DNA of 64,000 nucleotides from Clostridium thermobutyricum (GTDB taxonomy: Bacteria; Bacillota; Clostridia; Ch29), in assembly GCA_016842005.1 (NCBI GenBank), contig JAENYD010000002.1, positions 1 through 64,000 on the forward strand. The letters run 5' to 3'. Of the stretch, positions 42,864 through 52,472 are shown one piece after another; position 1 is the stretch's first letter; every line of letters starts with the position of its first letter. The notes beneath the pieces are model-generated. The model was not told where the DNA came from and did no database searches. It saw nothing but the letters and a program-made list of their open reading frames with translations. The translations under genes were made by a program, and so were the position numbers.

Positions 42864-44207
42864 ATGAGAAAGTTTCTGAAATATGTAGCCATTATTATGG
42901 TCTTAACGCTGATTTTTTCCGGTACCGCTTTGGCCAAGCCCAAAGATACCCCGCCGGGGAAAGCTAAAGGACAGACAAGCGGAAACAAGACACAGACTGT
43001 AGAAGAGAAAAAATTGCGCATAACTGAGGAGACCAGGGAAAGGGCCCGGGTACTGGATACTCTTCTTGAGGAGATGCTTGATGAAGAACTGATGGAAGAA
43101 GAGAAAACAGCGGATGAAGACCAGGATGCAGATGAAGCTGTGGATACCGATGAGGAAGTTGACCAGGATACCGCTGAAGATGGTGACCAAGACCAGGATG
43201 CTGACGGGGAAGAAGATGCAGACCAGGATGTCGATGAAGAGCAGTCAGGAGAGGAAGAAGAGGACGATGCAGGGTTGCTCCGGCAGGAAGAACAATTGAG
43301 GCTTCGACTTCAGGAGAATCCCGGCGATGCCAAAGCAATGAGGAAACTTGCCATAATCCAGAAGAACCTGGGCAAGTATGACGAAGCCCTGGAAACATGC
43401 AATTCCCTGGTTAACAGCGAAGGTGAACAGCAAAAGGCGATGATAATCATGGCCCAGACCTACAAGTTGATGGGAGATTACGAGGGAGCCATGGCCAGGC
43501 TGCAGGAGATACTGGCATACAATCCCGATGCGAAAGTAAGGGCCTATATGGCCATCCTCCAGGAAGAAGAGGGGGAAGTGGAAGAAGCGGTTGAAAATAT
43601 GGAACAAGCCCTGGAGGAAGACCCTGAAAACGGAGAATACTATGAAGCTCTGGGCAGAATGTATCAGAAGACCAACAGGCACGGGATGAAGGTATTTGTC
43701 GAAGGCAAGAAACCCGAGTTTGACGTGCCCCCGGTTATCAAAGACGGAAGGACACTGATACCCGTGAGGGCAATAGTCAATACCATGGGTGCCGATGTTG
43801 ACTGGGACCCCGAAAATAAAATCGTTACCATTGTTAAGGATGATAAAACCATTACACTGCAGATCGACAGCAACGAAGTCTTTGTGAACGGCGTACCGGT
43901 TACCCTGGATGTACCGGCTACAATAGTAGAGGGAAGAACCATGGTACCCGGAAGGTTCGTATCCGAGGCCTTCAATGCCATAGTAGAGTGGATAGGCGAA
44001 TATGAAATGGTTGTAATCGATATGCCGGAAGAAGAAACCGGCGAGGAAACCGTCGAAGAAGGTACCGAAGGGGACCAGACTGACGAGACCGGTGATGAGA
44101 CTGATACCGGTGATGATACCGGCGACCAGACAGGGGACGAAACCGGTGATGGTACAGCAGACAGTACATCGGATGAAGGCGGAGAGGAAACAGCCCAGGA
44201 GCAGTAG
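42864..44207 (+). CDS. Secreted acidic protein with TPRs and a copper-amine-oxidase-N domain
   Basis: 447 residues. The signal peptide MRKFLKYVAIIMVLTLIFSG ends at about TALA/KPKD. A highly acidic stretch rich in DQDADEE-like units (about 65-145) is followed by tetratricopeptide repeats (about 150-265; AIIQKNLGKYDEALETCNSL). A copper amine oxidase N-terminal-like domain (PF07833; VIKDGRTLIPVRAIVNTMGADVDW and MVPGRFVSEAFNA) lies at about 285-390, and a C-terminal Thr/Asp/Gly/Glu repeat tail ends the protein (TGDETDTGDDTGDQTGDETG). The last two are typical of clostridial surface proteins; no sortase motif is present. ATG at 42864 is 8 bases after GGAGG. Confidence 0.87.
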   Translation: MRKFLKYVAIIMVLTLIFSGTALAKPKDTPPGKAKGQTSGNKTQTVEEKKLRITEETRERARVLDTLLEEMLDEELMEEEKTADEDQDADEAVDTDEEVDQDTAEDGDQDQDADGEEDADQDVDEEQSGEEEEDDAGLLRQEEQLRLRLQENPGDAKAMRKLAIIQKNLGKYDEALETCNSLVNSEGEQQKAMIIMAQTYKLMGDYEGAMARLQEILAYNPDAKVRAYMAILQEEEGEVEEAVENMEQALEEDPENGEYYEALGRMYQKTNRHGMKVFVEGKKPEFDVPPVIKDGRTLIPVRAIVNTMGADVDWDPENKIVTIVKDDKTITLQIDSNEVFVNGVPVTLDVPATIVEGRTMVPGRFVSEAFNAIVEWIGEYEMVVIDMPEEETGEETVEEGTEGDQTDETGDETDTGDDTGDQTGDETGDGTADSTSDEGGEETAQEQ

Positions 44208-44248
44208 TCTAATGGACAACTTAATATATGTACCCATAAATACTTCAG

Positions 44249-44271
44249 GGCCGCTGTTTTTAACGGCGGCC
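44249..44271. terminator. Hairpin between converging genes
   Basis: GGCCGC...GGCGGCC arms around TGTTTTTAAC. Probably serves the surface-protein gene or both converging transcripts. Confidence 0.5.
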
Positions 44272-44329
44272 TCCCTCATTCAAGCAAACAAAAAGAACTG
44301 TTCCTTTTGTATCCTTTTGTTTCACGGGG

Positions 44330-45838
44330 TTATAGGATGGGGGACAGCAATCTGGCCAGGGATTCTGCCAGATTATGCCTCAGTCCCCTCTTTTCCCATT
44401 GCTGACTGTCTATTTCAATGCTGTGTCTCAAATCCCTCATGAAGTCCTCTTCCAGTCTGGCAACCGTCCCGCTGTCGTAAATGAGTGCATTGACCTCAAA
44501 GTCCAGGTGAAGACTCCGGATATCGAGATTTGCAGTACCCACTGATGCTATGTGGTGGTCCACCTGTACAACCTTTGCGTGAATGAAGCCCCTCTGGTAC
44601 TCATAGATCCTGACCCCTGCCTCCATCAGTTCCTGGTAGTAGGACCGGGATGCCCACTGGACTATCTTTTTGTCAGGTATCCCCGGTACCAGCAGCCTCA
44701 CATCCACACCCGACAGGGCGGATACCTTGAGGGCTGTCAGCAGGCTTTCATCCGGTATAAGGTAGGGGGTGGTTATGTATAGTTTCCGTTCTGCCATGAA
44801 AACCATCTGTAGATACAGCTGCAGTATGGAGTGCCAGTTTGAGTCCGGACCGCTTTCAACTATCTGTATACAGGTCTGGTCTGTCACATCATGGGGCTGG
44901 AAATATGGTTCATGCTCAGGGTGCTCCCCGGTGGAAAAGGCCCAGTCCTGTAAAAATATTGTCTGCAGGGACTGAACGCTGTCCCCTTCCAGCTTGAGGT
45001 GGGTGTCCCTCCAGAATTTGAAGTTCCTGCTTTTTCCCAGGTATTCATCTCCTATATTCAGCCCCCCCAGGAAGCCGGTTTTCCCGTCAACAACAAGAAT
45101 TTTTCTGTGGTTGCGGTAGTTTGCCCTGTAATCAATATATGGAAATTTCACCGGCAGGAAGACCGTCACCTTCCCTCCCGCATCTTGCAGCGGCTGGAAA
45201 AATTCCGGGGGAAGTTTCAGAGAGCCTATGCCGTCATACAGAATACGTATTTCAACTCCCTTCCTGGCTTTTTCCATAAGGATTTCCCTTATACGTCTGC
45301 CCAGTTTATCGTCCCTTATTATGTAATATTCCATGTGGATATGGTGAGAGGCCTTTTTCAGGGCCTTGATTATCTCCCTGAAGGTGGCGGGGCCGTTTGT
45401 CAGCACCTTCACCCTGTTATTGAACTGCAGCGGCAGGTCCGAACTGTTGTCCATGAGTCTGAAAATTCTTGAATCCAGCAGCGGATACCCGTGCCGGTCC
45501 CGGGGCCCGCTGCTGCGGAGTATTTTTTTACACCTGCTGCACATATGGATGTCTTTGAGTATTTTTTCCTTTCTTATATTTCTGCCGAAAAACACATACA
45601 GTATGTACCCGCCCAGGGGGAATACGATAAATATCAGCAGCCAGGCAATTGTCTTGTACGGGTTCCGTTTCTCCAGCAGGATAACGGCCGCTATAAGGAA
45701 GATGTTGAGCAGAAAGATTATAACCACAATCCTCCAGGACAGCTGAAGGGGGTTCAGTTCTACGTTCAAAAAGTAATACCCTGCCATTATTCCCAGGGCT
45801 ATTACTATATAGAGTGTTATCTTTTTTCTCTGGCTCAT
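44330..45838 (-). CDS. cls: Cardiolipin synthase (phospholipase D type)
   Basis: 502 residues with two to three N-terminal membrane helices (about 7-60) and two phospholipase-D domains, each with an HKD motif: HRKILVVDGKTGFLGG (about residue 243) and HAKVVQVDHHIASVGT (about 423). It condenses two phosphatidylglycerol molecules to cardiolipin and glycerol. Length and layout match bacterial Cls. It appears monocistronic, convergent with the surface-protein gene. Confidence 0.93.
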   Translation of the reverse strand: MSQRKKITLYIVIALGIMAGYYFLNVELNPLQLSWRIVVIIFLLNIFLIAAVILLEKRNPYKTIAWLLIFIVFPLGGYILYVFFGRNIRKEKILKDIHMCSRCKKILRSSGPRDRHGYPLLDSRIFRLMDNSSDLPLQFNNRVKVLTNGPATFREIIKALKKASHHIHMEYYIIRDDKLGRRIREILMEKARKGVEIRILYDGIGSLKLPPEFFQPLQDAGGKVTVFLPVKFPYIDYRANYRNHRKILVVDGKTGFLGGLNIGDEYLGKSRNFKFWRDTHLKLEGDSVQSLQTIFLQDWAFSTGEHPEHEPYFQPHDVTDQTCIQIVESGPDSNWHSILQLYLQMVFMAERKLYITTPYLIPDESLLTALKVSALSGVDVRLLVPGIPDKKIVQWASRSYYQELMEAGVRIYEYQRGFIHAKVVQVDHHIASVGTANLDIRSLHLDFEVNALIYDSGTVARLEEDFMRDLRHSIEIDSQQWEKRGLRHNLAESLARLLSPIL

Positions 45839-46059
45839 GACCTTTCCACCTCCTGCCTTACCTGTAATATCATATTACCATTAGTTTACCCGCTGGTAAA
45901 CCGGCAAATTATCCGCTTTATATGTCTTTAAAGGGCTTAAGATGACGGATAATGGGCTAATTTGTAGGATAATTTTTCCTTTGAATACAAGGAAATGCAA
46001 ACCCGGGTGTAAAATATGTTTATAATTAAGAAAATTTTATAGGGAAGGGGGTACAGGGC

Positions 46060-46500
46060 ATGCTGCTTCCTGATAAAACCTTGCGGGATATAGAGCTGAA
46101 AATTATTTTAAGCCTGAAAAGGGAAATGATTTTGGACGACCTCCTGGAAGAGAGGGATGTCTATTCTTTTGAAAAAAAGAGGAGATGGCTGGACCAATGG
46201 GAGAATGCAATGGCAGAAAGGACCGGGTACGGACGGGAGGACCTGTACTTAAGCTTTCAGGGCCTGAAGGAGCTGGTTGTAAATCATATGATAATTCATG
46301 AAGATGAGAAGTATAAAGAGAAGGTGCTGGAGCAGTGCTGCAGATTCCGGCCCTATTATCCCATGCCGGGCTGGGATGACAGAGAACTGCGAAATGTAAA
46401 GGTTAATACCGGCGCCAGGGAATTAACCCTGGAAAAGGTCTGCATCCTGCTGGGACTGGAGGAGAATGGCTGCAGGCATGTGAAGGAGGACGTAATATAA
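46060..46500 (+). CDS. Unrecognised 146-residue protein
   Basis: I recognise no family. The protein is charged and mainly helical in appearance (LEERDVYSFEKKRRWLDQWENAM), lacks a signal or membrane segment, and has three Cys (two adjacent, EQCCRFRP). It is preceded by AGGGAAGGGGGT and ends 92 bases before the AcoR-like gene, which has its own promoter. Open frame length, ribosome site and codon use like neighbours support a real gene. Confidence 0.65.
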   Translation: MLLPDKTLRDIELKIILSLKREMILDDLLEERDVYSFEKKRRWLDQWENAMAERTGYGREDLYLSFQGLKELVVNHMIIHEDEKYKEKVLEQCCRFRPYYPMPGWDDRELRNVKVNTGARELTLEKVCILLGLEENGCRHVKEDVI

Positions 46501-46540
46501 GTCACCGTCAGAGGAATATTCAGAATAATAAGAAATTGTG

Positions 46541-46569
46541 TTCAAAAAATTAGCACTCTGTGGTATAAT
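46541..46569 (+). promoter_or_regulatory. Promoter of the AcoR-like gene
   Basis: TTCAAA, 17-base spacer, then TGGTATAAT, a perfect extended -10 (46564-46569). Confidence 0.6.
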
Positions 46570-46592
46570 GTTCCCAGCAGGGAGGGATAGGT

Positions 46593-48572
46593 ATGGGAGT
46601 GGATAAAGTATCTTTCCAACCGGATTATGATGAAGGTATTAAAACACTACTGGTAAGGGCTGAAGAAAACAGGGACAAACCCTATGTTGCCAGAGGATGG
46701 AGAAGGTGTATCAAGGCAGGGATTAATCCTTACGGCGGAAAATGTCCGAAGATAATAGCGGGGGAAGAACTGGAAGCCATCATAGAGGAAAACAGGGAGC
46801 TTATAGATTTTGCAAAACCCTTCATGGAAGACCTGTACTCATTTGTGAAAGGCTCGGGATTTGTTGTGGTGCTGGCGGACAGAAAGGCAAGGGTCCTGGA
46901 AGTGCTGGGAGATGAGGACATACTGAAAAATGCGGCAGAACAGCTCAGTTTCGTAAGGGGTGCCTGCTGGGATGAGCAGTATGTGGGGAACACCGCCATC
47001 AATTCTGCTCTGATAGAGGACAAACCCGTCCAGATATGCGGCGGGGAGCATTTCTGTATGCCCCATAAGGACTGGGCCTGTTCGGCTGCTCCTATCCACA
47101 GTCATGGTGAGATTACGGGCATATTGAATATGAGCGGATACCAGAATATGGTTCACCCCCATACCCTGGGTATGGTGGTGGCTGCTGCAAGGGCTATAGA
47201 GACCAGGATAAAGGCGGAGATTGCATCCAGCGAACTGAAAATACAGAACAAGTACCAGAATGCTATTGTGGAGTCCATGTCCGACGGGCTGCTTACCATT
47301 GACAGCAAAGGGTATGTAACGTATATAAACGAAATAGGCGCCGAGATTCTGAATGTGGACAGGAAGATGGCTGTGGGCAGGCACGTGTCCGCACTGGTGG
47401 ACTTCAAGCCTGTTATACTTGACGTGCTGGAAACGGGTAAGGGATATATTGACAAGGAATTCATAATAACCAATAAATACGGTGCAAAGATGCATTTTAT
47501 CAAGACAGCGGTACCTATCAGGGATGCCAGCGGAAATATAACCGGCGTCGTAGACACATTCCGCAAGATAAAAAGGGTCCAGAAAATGGTAAATGAAATG
47601 GTGGGGGCCCATGCCAATTTTACTTTTGCTGATATTGTAGGTAACAGTGAGAGGCTGAAGGAAAGCGTCAGACTGGCCAAAATAGCGGCAAAGAGTTCTT
47701 CCAATGTACTGGTGCAGGGGGAAAGCGGCACCGGCAAGGAACTGTTTGCCCATGCTATTCACAATGCCAGCAGCCGTAAGGACCAGCCCTTTATTACGGT
47801 CAACTGTGCCGCCATTCCCAGGGAACTGATTGAGAGCGAACTGTTCGGATATGAAGGGGGCGCTTTTACCGGGGCCCTGAAGAACGGCCGGCCGGGGAAG
47901 TTTGAACTGGCCAACGGCGGGACCATTTTTCTTGATGAGATAGGGGATATGCCCCTTGATATGCAGTCCAAGCTCCTGAGAGTGCTGCAGGAGAAGAAGA
48001 TAACCCGTATCGGAGGCAGCAATGTATTTGATATTGATGTAAGGATAATTGCAGCCACCAACAAAAACCTGCTGCAGAGCTGTGAACAGGGTAATTTCAG
48101 GAGAGACCTTTATTACAGGTTGAATGTTCTGAATATCAATATCCCTCCCCTCAGGGAAAGAAAAGGGGATATTGAAGAACTGGCCATATACCTTATGAAG
48201 AAGATTAACCGCAGGCTGGATAAAAATGTGGAAGAAATATCCGGCGCGGCCATGGTTTATCTGACAAATTACAACTGGCCGGGAAATGTGAGGGAACTGG
48301 AGAATACCATTGAAAGGGCTATAAATATTTGCCGGACCCGTAAGATTGATGTAAACGACCTGCCCGCAGGCATTCTGAGAAACAGCGAGGAGACTGAAAG
48401 CCGGGAGGAAGACAGGGGAGTGCCTGTAATAGAAAGTATTGATGAAATGGAAAAAAGGGCTATAAAGAAGGCCCTGGAGGTCATGAACGGAAATATCAGC
48501 CAGACTGCAAGCGTGTTGAAGGTCAGCAGGAACACCCTTTACAACAAGATCAGAAAGTACGGCCTGGTATAG
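46593..48572 (+). CDS. AcoR-like sigma-54-dependent activator
   Basis: 659 residues. A GAF-type sensory domain (about 75-210) with the AcoR-family flow GACWDEQYVGNTAINSAL and WACSAAPIHSHGEITG is followed by a PAS domain (about 218-320), an AAA+ domain (about 345-585; Walker A GESGTGKE, GAFTGA loop intact, Walker B IFLDEIGD) and a Fis-type HTH (ISQTASVLKVSRNTLYNKI). AcoR proteins activate acetoin dehydrogenase operons. A -24/-12 promoter lies between this gene and acoA, making the downstream operon the target. Confidence 0.93.
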   Translation: MGVDKVSFQPDYDEGIKTLLVRAEENRDKPYVARGWRRCIKAGINPYGGKCPKIIAGEELEAIIEENRELIDFAKPFMEDLYSFVKGSGFVVVLADRKARVLEVLGDEDILKNAAEQLSFVRGACWDEQYVGNTAINSALIEDKPVQICGGEHFCMPHKDWACSAAPIHSHGEITGILNMSGYQNMVHPHTLGMVVAAARAIETRIKAEIASSELKIQNKYQNAIVESMSDGLLTIDSKGYVTYINEIGAEILNVDRKMAVGRHVSALVDFKPVILDVLETGKGYIDKEFIITNKYGAKMHFIKTAVPIRDASGNITGVVDTFRKIKRVQKMVNEMVGAHANFTFADIVGNSERLKESVRLAKIAAKSSSNVLVQGESGTGKELFAHAIHNASSRKDQPFITVNCAAIPRELIESELFGYEGGAFTGALKNGRPGKFELANGGTIFLDEIGDMPLDMQSKLLRVLQEKKITRIGGSNVFDIDVRIIAATNKNLLQSCEQGNFRRDLYYRLNVLNINIPPLRERKGDIEELAIYLMKKINRRLDKNVEEISGAAMVYLTNYNWPGNVRELENTIERAINICRTRKIDVNDLPAGILRNSEETESREEDRGVPVIESIDEMEKRAIKKALEVMNGNISQTASVLKVSRNTLYNKIRKYGLV

Positions 48573-48593
48573 GCGATTGTGAAATTTTTATAC

Positions 48594-48643
48594 AGTGCTC
48601 AATTATTGAACATTAAAATGCTCAATAATTGAGCACTTTTTTT
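48594..48643 (+). terminator. Terminator after the AcoR-like gene
   Basis: Perfect 16-base arms (48594-48609 with 48622-48637) with a T7 run. Confidence 0.93.
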
Positions 48644-48829
48644 ATCCGGGTACAGTTGGTCACAGGCATATGGGACGTTCCTTGAATTTGACTTCACCCG
48701 GCCCATTCTATGTCAACGGTAATATTCCTATTCCATTTGCTTCTTTCCGTTTCCCATCTGCCTCCAATCACCCGTCTACTGCACAGTATAGCTCCTGGCC
48801 AATGAACGGATGCAGAAATTCCATTTCTT

Positions 48830-48845
48830 TGGCATGGTTTTTGTA
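48830..48845 (+). promoter_or_regulatory. Sigma-54 promoter of the aco-TRAP operon
   Basis: TGGCATGGTTTTTGTA has the GG and register of a -24/-12 promoter; the -12 GC is GT here. It lies 55 bases before acoA. The region 48644-48829 shows no gene and presumably holds activator sites, none of which I could define. Confidence 0.65.
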
Positions 48846-48899
48846 TGTTATATATACCAGATACAGACGTAATACTGACGAGAGGAGTTGAAGGTATAT

Positions 48900-49904
48900 A
48901 TGGGCAGGGGAGGATGCAAAAAAGAGGAAGCGGGCAGTTTGGCAGCAGTGGACAGGAAACAGCTTGAATATTTTTACGGGACGATGCTGAAGATCAGGTT
49001 CTTCGAAAAAGCTGTTGAAGAAAACTTCCTGGCGGGAGAAATTCCCGGGTTTGTTCACCTTTATATAGGGGAAGAAGCGATTGCAACAGGGGTATGCGCA
49101 AATCTTACCAAGAAGGATTATATCCAGAGTACCCACCGGGGACACGGCCACACTATAGCCAAAGGCGCCGATATAAACAGGGCGATGGCCGAGATATTCG
49201 GGCGAAGGAACGGGCATTGCAAGGGTAAAGGCGGTTCGATGCATATAGCCGATTTCAGCGTTGGCATGCTTGGTGCCAACGGAGTGGTGGGAGGCGGATA
49301 TACTCTTGCCACGGGAGCTGCCCTTGCAATCAAGATGCAGAAGAGGGACGAGGTTGCAGTAGTGTTCTTCGGAGACGGGGCTTCCAACAGAGGTACCTTT
49401 CACGAGGCAGCAAATATGGCGGCTGTCTGGAAGCTGCCGGTCATATTTGTCTGTGAGAACAACGAATGGGCTTCCACGACTCCTTACACGACTACTACAT
49501 CGGTGAGGGATATTGCCGATAGGGCGGTGGGATACGGGATGCCCGGGATAATAGTGGACGGTAACGATGTTTTCGAGGTTTATAATGCTGCAAAGGAAGC
49601 GGTGGAAAGGGCAAGACAGGGGGGAGGTCCCACGCTTATAGAGGCAAAGACCTACAGGATAAAGGGACATTTTGTGGGGGACCCGGAAATGTACAGGACA
49701 AAGGAAGAGGTACGGGAAAGATTTGAAAAAAATGACCCCATTAAACGTTTTGAGAAAAAGGTTTTATCCGAAAAACTCATGAAGCAGGAAGAGATGGACA
49801 GGATCAGGGATAAAGCCAGAAAAACTGTTGAAGATGCTCTGGAATTCGCCAGAAACAGTTCGTATCCGGACCCGGAGGAACTGTACGAAGATCTGTATGT
49901 ATAG
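48900..49904 (+). CDS. acoA: TPP-dependent dehydrogenase E1 alpha (acetoin dehydrogenase type)
   Basis: A 334-residue E1 alpha subunit. The thiamine-diphosphate motif runs from GDGASNRGTFHEAAN to the NN of FVCENNEW, about 30 residues apart. STHRGHGHTIAKGAD and GRRNGHCKGKGGSMH are typical of acetoin and pyruvate E1 alpha chains. With AcoB it decarboxylates or cleaves the substrate and passes the acyl group to lipoyl-E2. ATG at 48900 (GAAGG just upstream) is preferred; TTG at 48888 abuts its ribosome site. Confidence 0.92.
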   Translation: MGRGGCKKEEAGSLAAVDRKQLEYFYGTMLKIRFFEKAVEENFLAGEIPGFVHLYIGEEAIATGVCANLTKKDYIQSTHRGHGHTIAKGADINRAMAEIFGRRNGHCKGKGGSMHIADFSVGMLGANGVVGGGYTLATGAALAIKMQKRDEVAVVFFGDGASNRGTFHEAANMAAVWKLPVIFVCENNEWASTTPYTTTTSVRDIADRAVGYGMPGIIVDGNDVFEVYNAAKEAVERARQGGGPTLIEAKTYRIKGHFVGDPEMYRTKEEVRERFEKNDPIKRFEKKVLSEKLMKQEEMDRIRDKARKTVEDALEFARNSSYPDPEELYEDLYV

Positions 49905-49919
49905 GGAGGGGACTGGTAT

Positions 49920-50891
49920 ATGAGGGAAATCACATTTTCGCAGGCAACCCTTGAAGCAATGGATGAGGAAATGACAAGGGATGACAAGGTATTTGTCATG
50001 GGTGAAGACATAGCAAGGCAGGGGGGGATATTCGGGCAGTTCAAGGGCCTTCCGCAGAAATTCGGTTATGAGAGGGTCAAGGACACTCCTATAACCGAAA
50101 CGGCAATAGTAGGGGCAGCTATTGGGGCCGCTCTTGCGGGCATGAGACCGGTGGCGGACATGCACTTTGCTGATTTTATGGGAGTTTGCATGGATGAGAT
50201 ATTCAACCAGATGGCAAAAATCCGGTATATGTTCGGGGGGCAGACCACGGTTCCTGTTGTTGTAAGGGCCCCTGACGGTATAGTGAACCAGGCTGCGGCA
50301 CAGCATTCCCAGAGTATAGAGGCATGGTTTCTGCATATTCCCGGCTTGAAGGTTGTCACACCGTCAAATCCTTATGATGCCAAGGGGCTCCTGAAATCAG
50401 CCATAAGGGATGACAATCCAGTCATATATTTTGAAAACAAGGTACTTTTCAGTCGGAGCGGACCTGTACCCGAAGAAGAATTTCTCGTGCCCATCGGTAA
50501 GGCCAGAGTGGTAAAAGAGGGTAGTGATGTGACCATAGTATCTTACTCGGTTATGATGCTTCAGGCCCTGGAGGCTGCGGAAATACTGGAAAAAGAAGGT
50601 ATAAACGCAGAAGTTATTGACCTGAGAACCATATCCCCCATAGACAGGGAAACCATACTGACTTCTGTGGCCAAAACAAAGAGGCTGTCCGTAGCCCACG
50701 AGGCGGTGAAAACAGGAGGAGTGGGAGCGGAAATAGCTGCCATGGTGGCAGAAGAGGGTATTGATTATCTTGATGCGCCCATACTCAGATTTGGGGCCCC
50801 TTATACGCCCATACCCTTCAGTCCGCCCCTGGAAAAGGCTTACAGGGTAACTGCCCGACAGATTGCGGAAGGCATAAAGGGAATGTTTTAG
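49920..50891 (+). CDS. acoB: TPP-dependent dehydrogenase E1 beta
   Basis: A 323-residue transketolase-type subunit: MGEDIARQGGIFGQFKGL, TPITETAIVGAAIGAALAG, ADFMGVCMDEIFNQMAKI and the C-terminal transketolase domain with EVIDLRTISPIDRETI. It pairs with AcoA encoded 15 bases upstream. The 2-oxoisovalerate and pyruvate E1 beta chains are close relatives, so acetoin is the best but not the only substrate. Confidence 0.93.
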   Translation: MREITFSQATLEAMDEEMTRDDKVFVMGEDIARQGGIFGQFKGLPQKFGYERVKDTPITETAIVGAAIGAALAGMRPVADMHFADFMGVCMDEIFNQMAKIRYMFGGQTTVPVVVRAPDGIVNQAAAQHSQSIEAWFLHIPGLKVVTPSNPYDAKGLLKSAIRDDNPVIYFENKVLFSRSGPVPEEEFLVPIGKARVVKEGSDVTIVSYSVMMLQALEAAEILEKEGINAEVIDLRTISPIDRETILTSVAKTKRLSVAHEAVKTGGVGAEIAAMVAEEGIDYLDAPILRFGAPYTPIPFSPPLEKAYRVTARQIAEGIKGMF

Positions 50892-50892
50892 C

Positions 50893-51381
50893 ATGCTTGA
50901 TGAAATCAGAACTGTGTCAGTTGTGTCAAAACCGGGCAGGGTGGTATTCGGCAGGATACTGCCGGGGACGGACGCAATAGAAGGGATATTGAAGATTTGT
51001 GCGGAAAACGATATAAGATATGGTAATATTGTGACAATGATAGGCAGTCTGGCCAGGGGTACGTTTGTGTATGCGGTGCCGCGGGAAGGCGTTAAAATGG
51101 GTATCATATACAGCCAGCCCTTTGAGGTGGAAGGTCCTCTGGAGTTTCTGGGCGGTCAGGGCGTTATAGGGACCTCTGACCAAGGCATTCCTTCGGTTCA
51201 CCTGCATGGCCTGCTGTCTGACCGGAACAGGAATATATACGGAGGACACATCACTGATAAGGGGAACCCGGTGCTTGTCACCATGGAAGTGGTTATACAG
51301 GTACTGGATGATGTGAAACTTATCAGGTCCCGGGACGGAGAAACCGATTTTCCTTTATTCAAGCCGTATCCGGCGGTATAA
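50893..51381 (+). CDS. PPC/DUF296-domain protein
   Basis: A 162-residue protein of the plant-and-prokaryote-conserved (PPC/PCC, DUF296) fold: GNIVTMIGSLARGTFVYA, an inserted strand region, and the His-rich segment VHLHGLLSDRNRNIYGGHI, which in relatives can bind metal. It starts two bases after acoB and sits before the TRAP genes, inside the operon. Bacterial members have no settled function; a substrate-processing or regulatory role is possible. Its conserved placement in the catabolic operon is the strongest clue. Confidence 0.85.
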   Translation: MLDEIRTVSVVSKPGRVVFGRILPGTDAIEGILKICAENDIRYGNIVTMIGSLARGTFVYAVPREGVKMGIIYSQPFEVEGPLEFLGGQGVIGTSDQGIPSVHLHGLLSDRNRNIYGGHITDKGNPVLVTMEVVIQVLDDVKLIRSRDGETDFPLFKPYPAV

Positions 51382-51456
51382 GCCGGCATGGCGGGGATAA
51401 AAGGATTGTTATATACTGACCTGAAATCACCAAAAATTATAAAAGGAGGAGAAAGG

Positions 51457-52464
51457 ATGTTAAAGAAAAGTTTGGTTCTGTGTCTGGCAATTCTTATGAT
51501 AGCATCCCTTACGGCAGGGTGCTCGGGAAATGGGGGAGAAGAGGAAGCCGTCAAGCCGGTTACCCTGAAAATGAGCGTAACCACTGCAGAAAGTTCTTCC
51601 TGGACAAAGGGCGCCCAGAAATTTGCCGAGCTGGTAGAGGAGAGAACCGGAGGAAAGGTAAAAGTCCAGGTCTACCCCAACGAGCAGCTTTCCGGCGGCA
51701 ACCAGGGCAAGGGTATAGAGATGCTTATGAACGGTGCTAGAGACCTCAGCTTCCACTCAAATATAATCTATTCAATCATGGACGAGCGATTTGGAGTAAT
51801 AAGCCTGCCGTGGCTGTTGCCCACCTATGAAAAGGCAGATGAAAAAATCCAGGGGGCGGGAGGCCAAAAAATTGCTGAAATGCTGCTGGAGAAAAACGTT
51901 GTAGCGTTAGGATTTGGGGAAAACGGCTTCAGACAGATAACAAACAATAAGAGACCTATCCAGACACCAAAAGACATTGAAGGATTGAAGATAAGGATAC
52001 CCGGTATCAAGATGTATATATCTCTCTTCAAAGCACTGGGTGCGGACCCCACAGCCATGAATTTCGCAGAAGTGTTCACTTCCCTGCAGCAGGGCGCCAT
52101 AGACGGGCAGGAAAATCCGCTGGACGTAATATATTCATCCAAATTTGAAGAAGTACAAAAATACATCTCTTTATGGAATTATTCCTATGATGCAATAATA
52201 CTCGGTATGAACAAAGACAGATTTGAGAGCTTTGACGAAGAAACCCAGAACATACTGAGAGAATGCGCTGTGGAAGCATGCGAATACCAACGTACCATTA
52301 ACCGTGAAAAAGGAGAAGAACAGCTTGAATATTTCAAAGAGGCAGGTATGCAGGTAACCGAACTGACAGACGAGCAGATTGCGGCATTCCAGGCGAAGGT
52401 ACAGCCTGTTTATGACGAATATGAGCCTATTATCGGGAAAGAAATTATTGACCTCTTCAGATAA
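51457..52464 (+). CDS. dctP: TRAP transporter solute-binding lipoprotein
   Basis: A 335-residue DctP-family binding protein. A signal with lipobox LTAGC gives a lipidated Cys, as expected in Gram-positive bacteria. The body includes FAELVEERTGGKVKVQVYPN and the substrate-binding segment MNFAEVFTSLQQGAIDGQENP. It captures an organic acid and hands it to DctQM. ATG at 51457 sits 7 bases after AGGAGG; an upstream ATG would put hydrophilic residues before the signal. Confidence 0.94.
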   Translation: MLKKSLVLCLAILMIASLTAGCSGNGGEEEAVKPVTLKMSVTTAESSSWTKGAQKFAELVEERTGGKVKVQVYPNEQLSGGNQGKGIEMLMNGARDLSFHSNIIYSIMDERFGVISLPWLLPTYEKADEKIQGAGGQKIAEMLLEKNVVALGFGENGFRQITNNKRPIQTPKDIEGLKIRIPGIKMYISLFKALGADPTAMNFAEVFTSLQQGAIDGQENPLDVIYSSKFEEVQKYISLWNYSYDAIILGMNKDRFESFDEETQNILRECAVEACEYQRTINREKGEEQLEYFKEAGMQVTELTDEQIAAFQAKVQPVYDEYEPIIGKEIIDLFR

Positions 52465-52472
52465 TGTATCAG

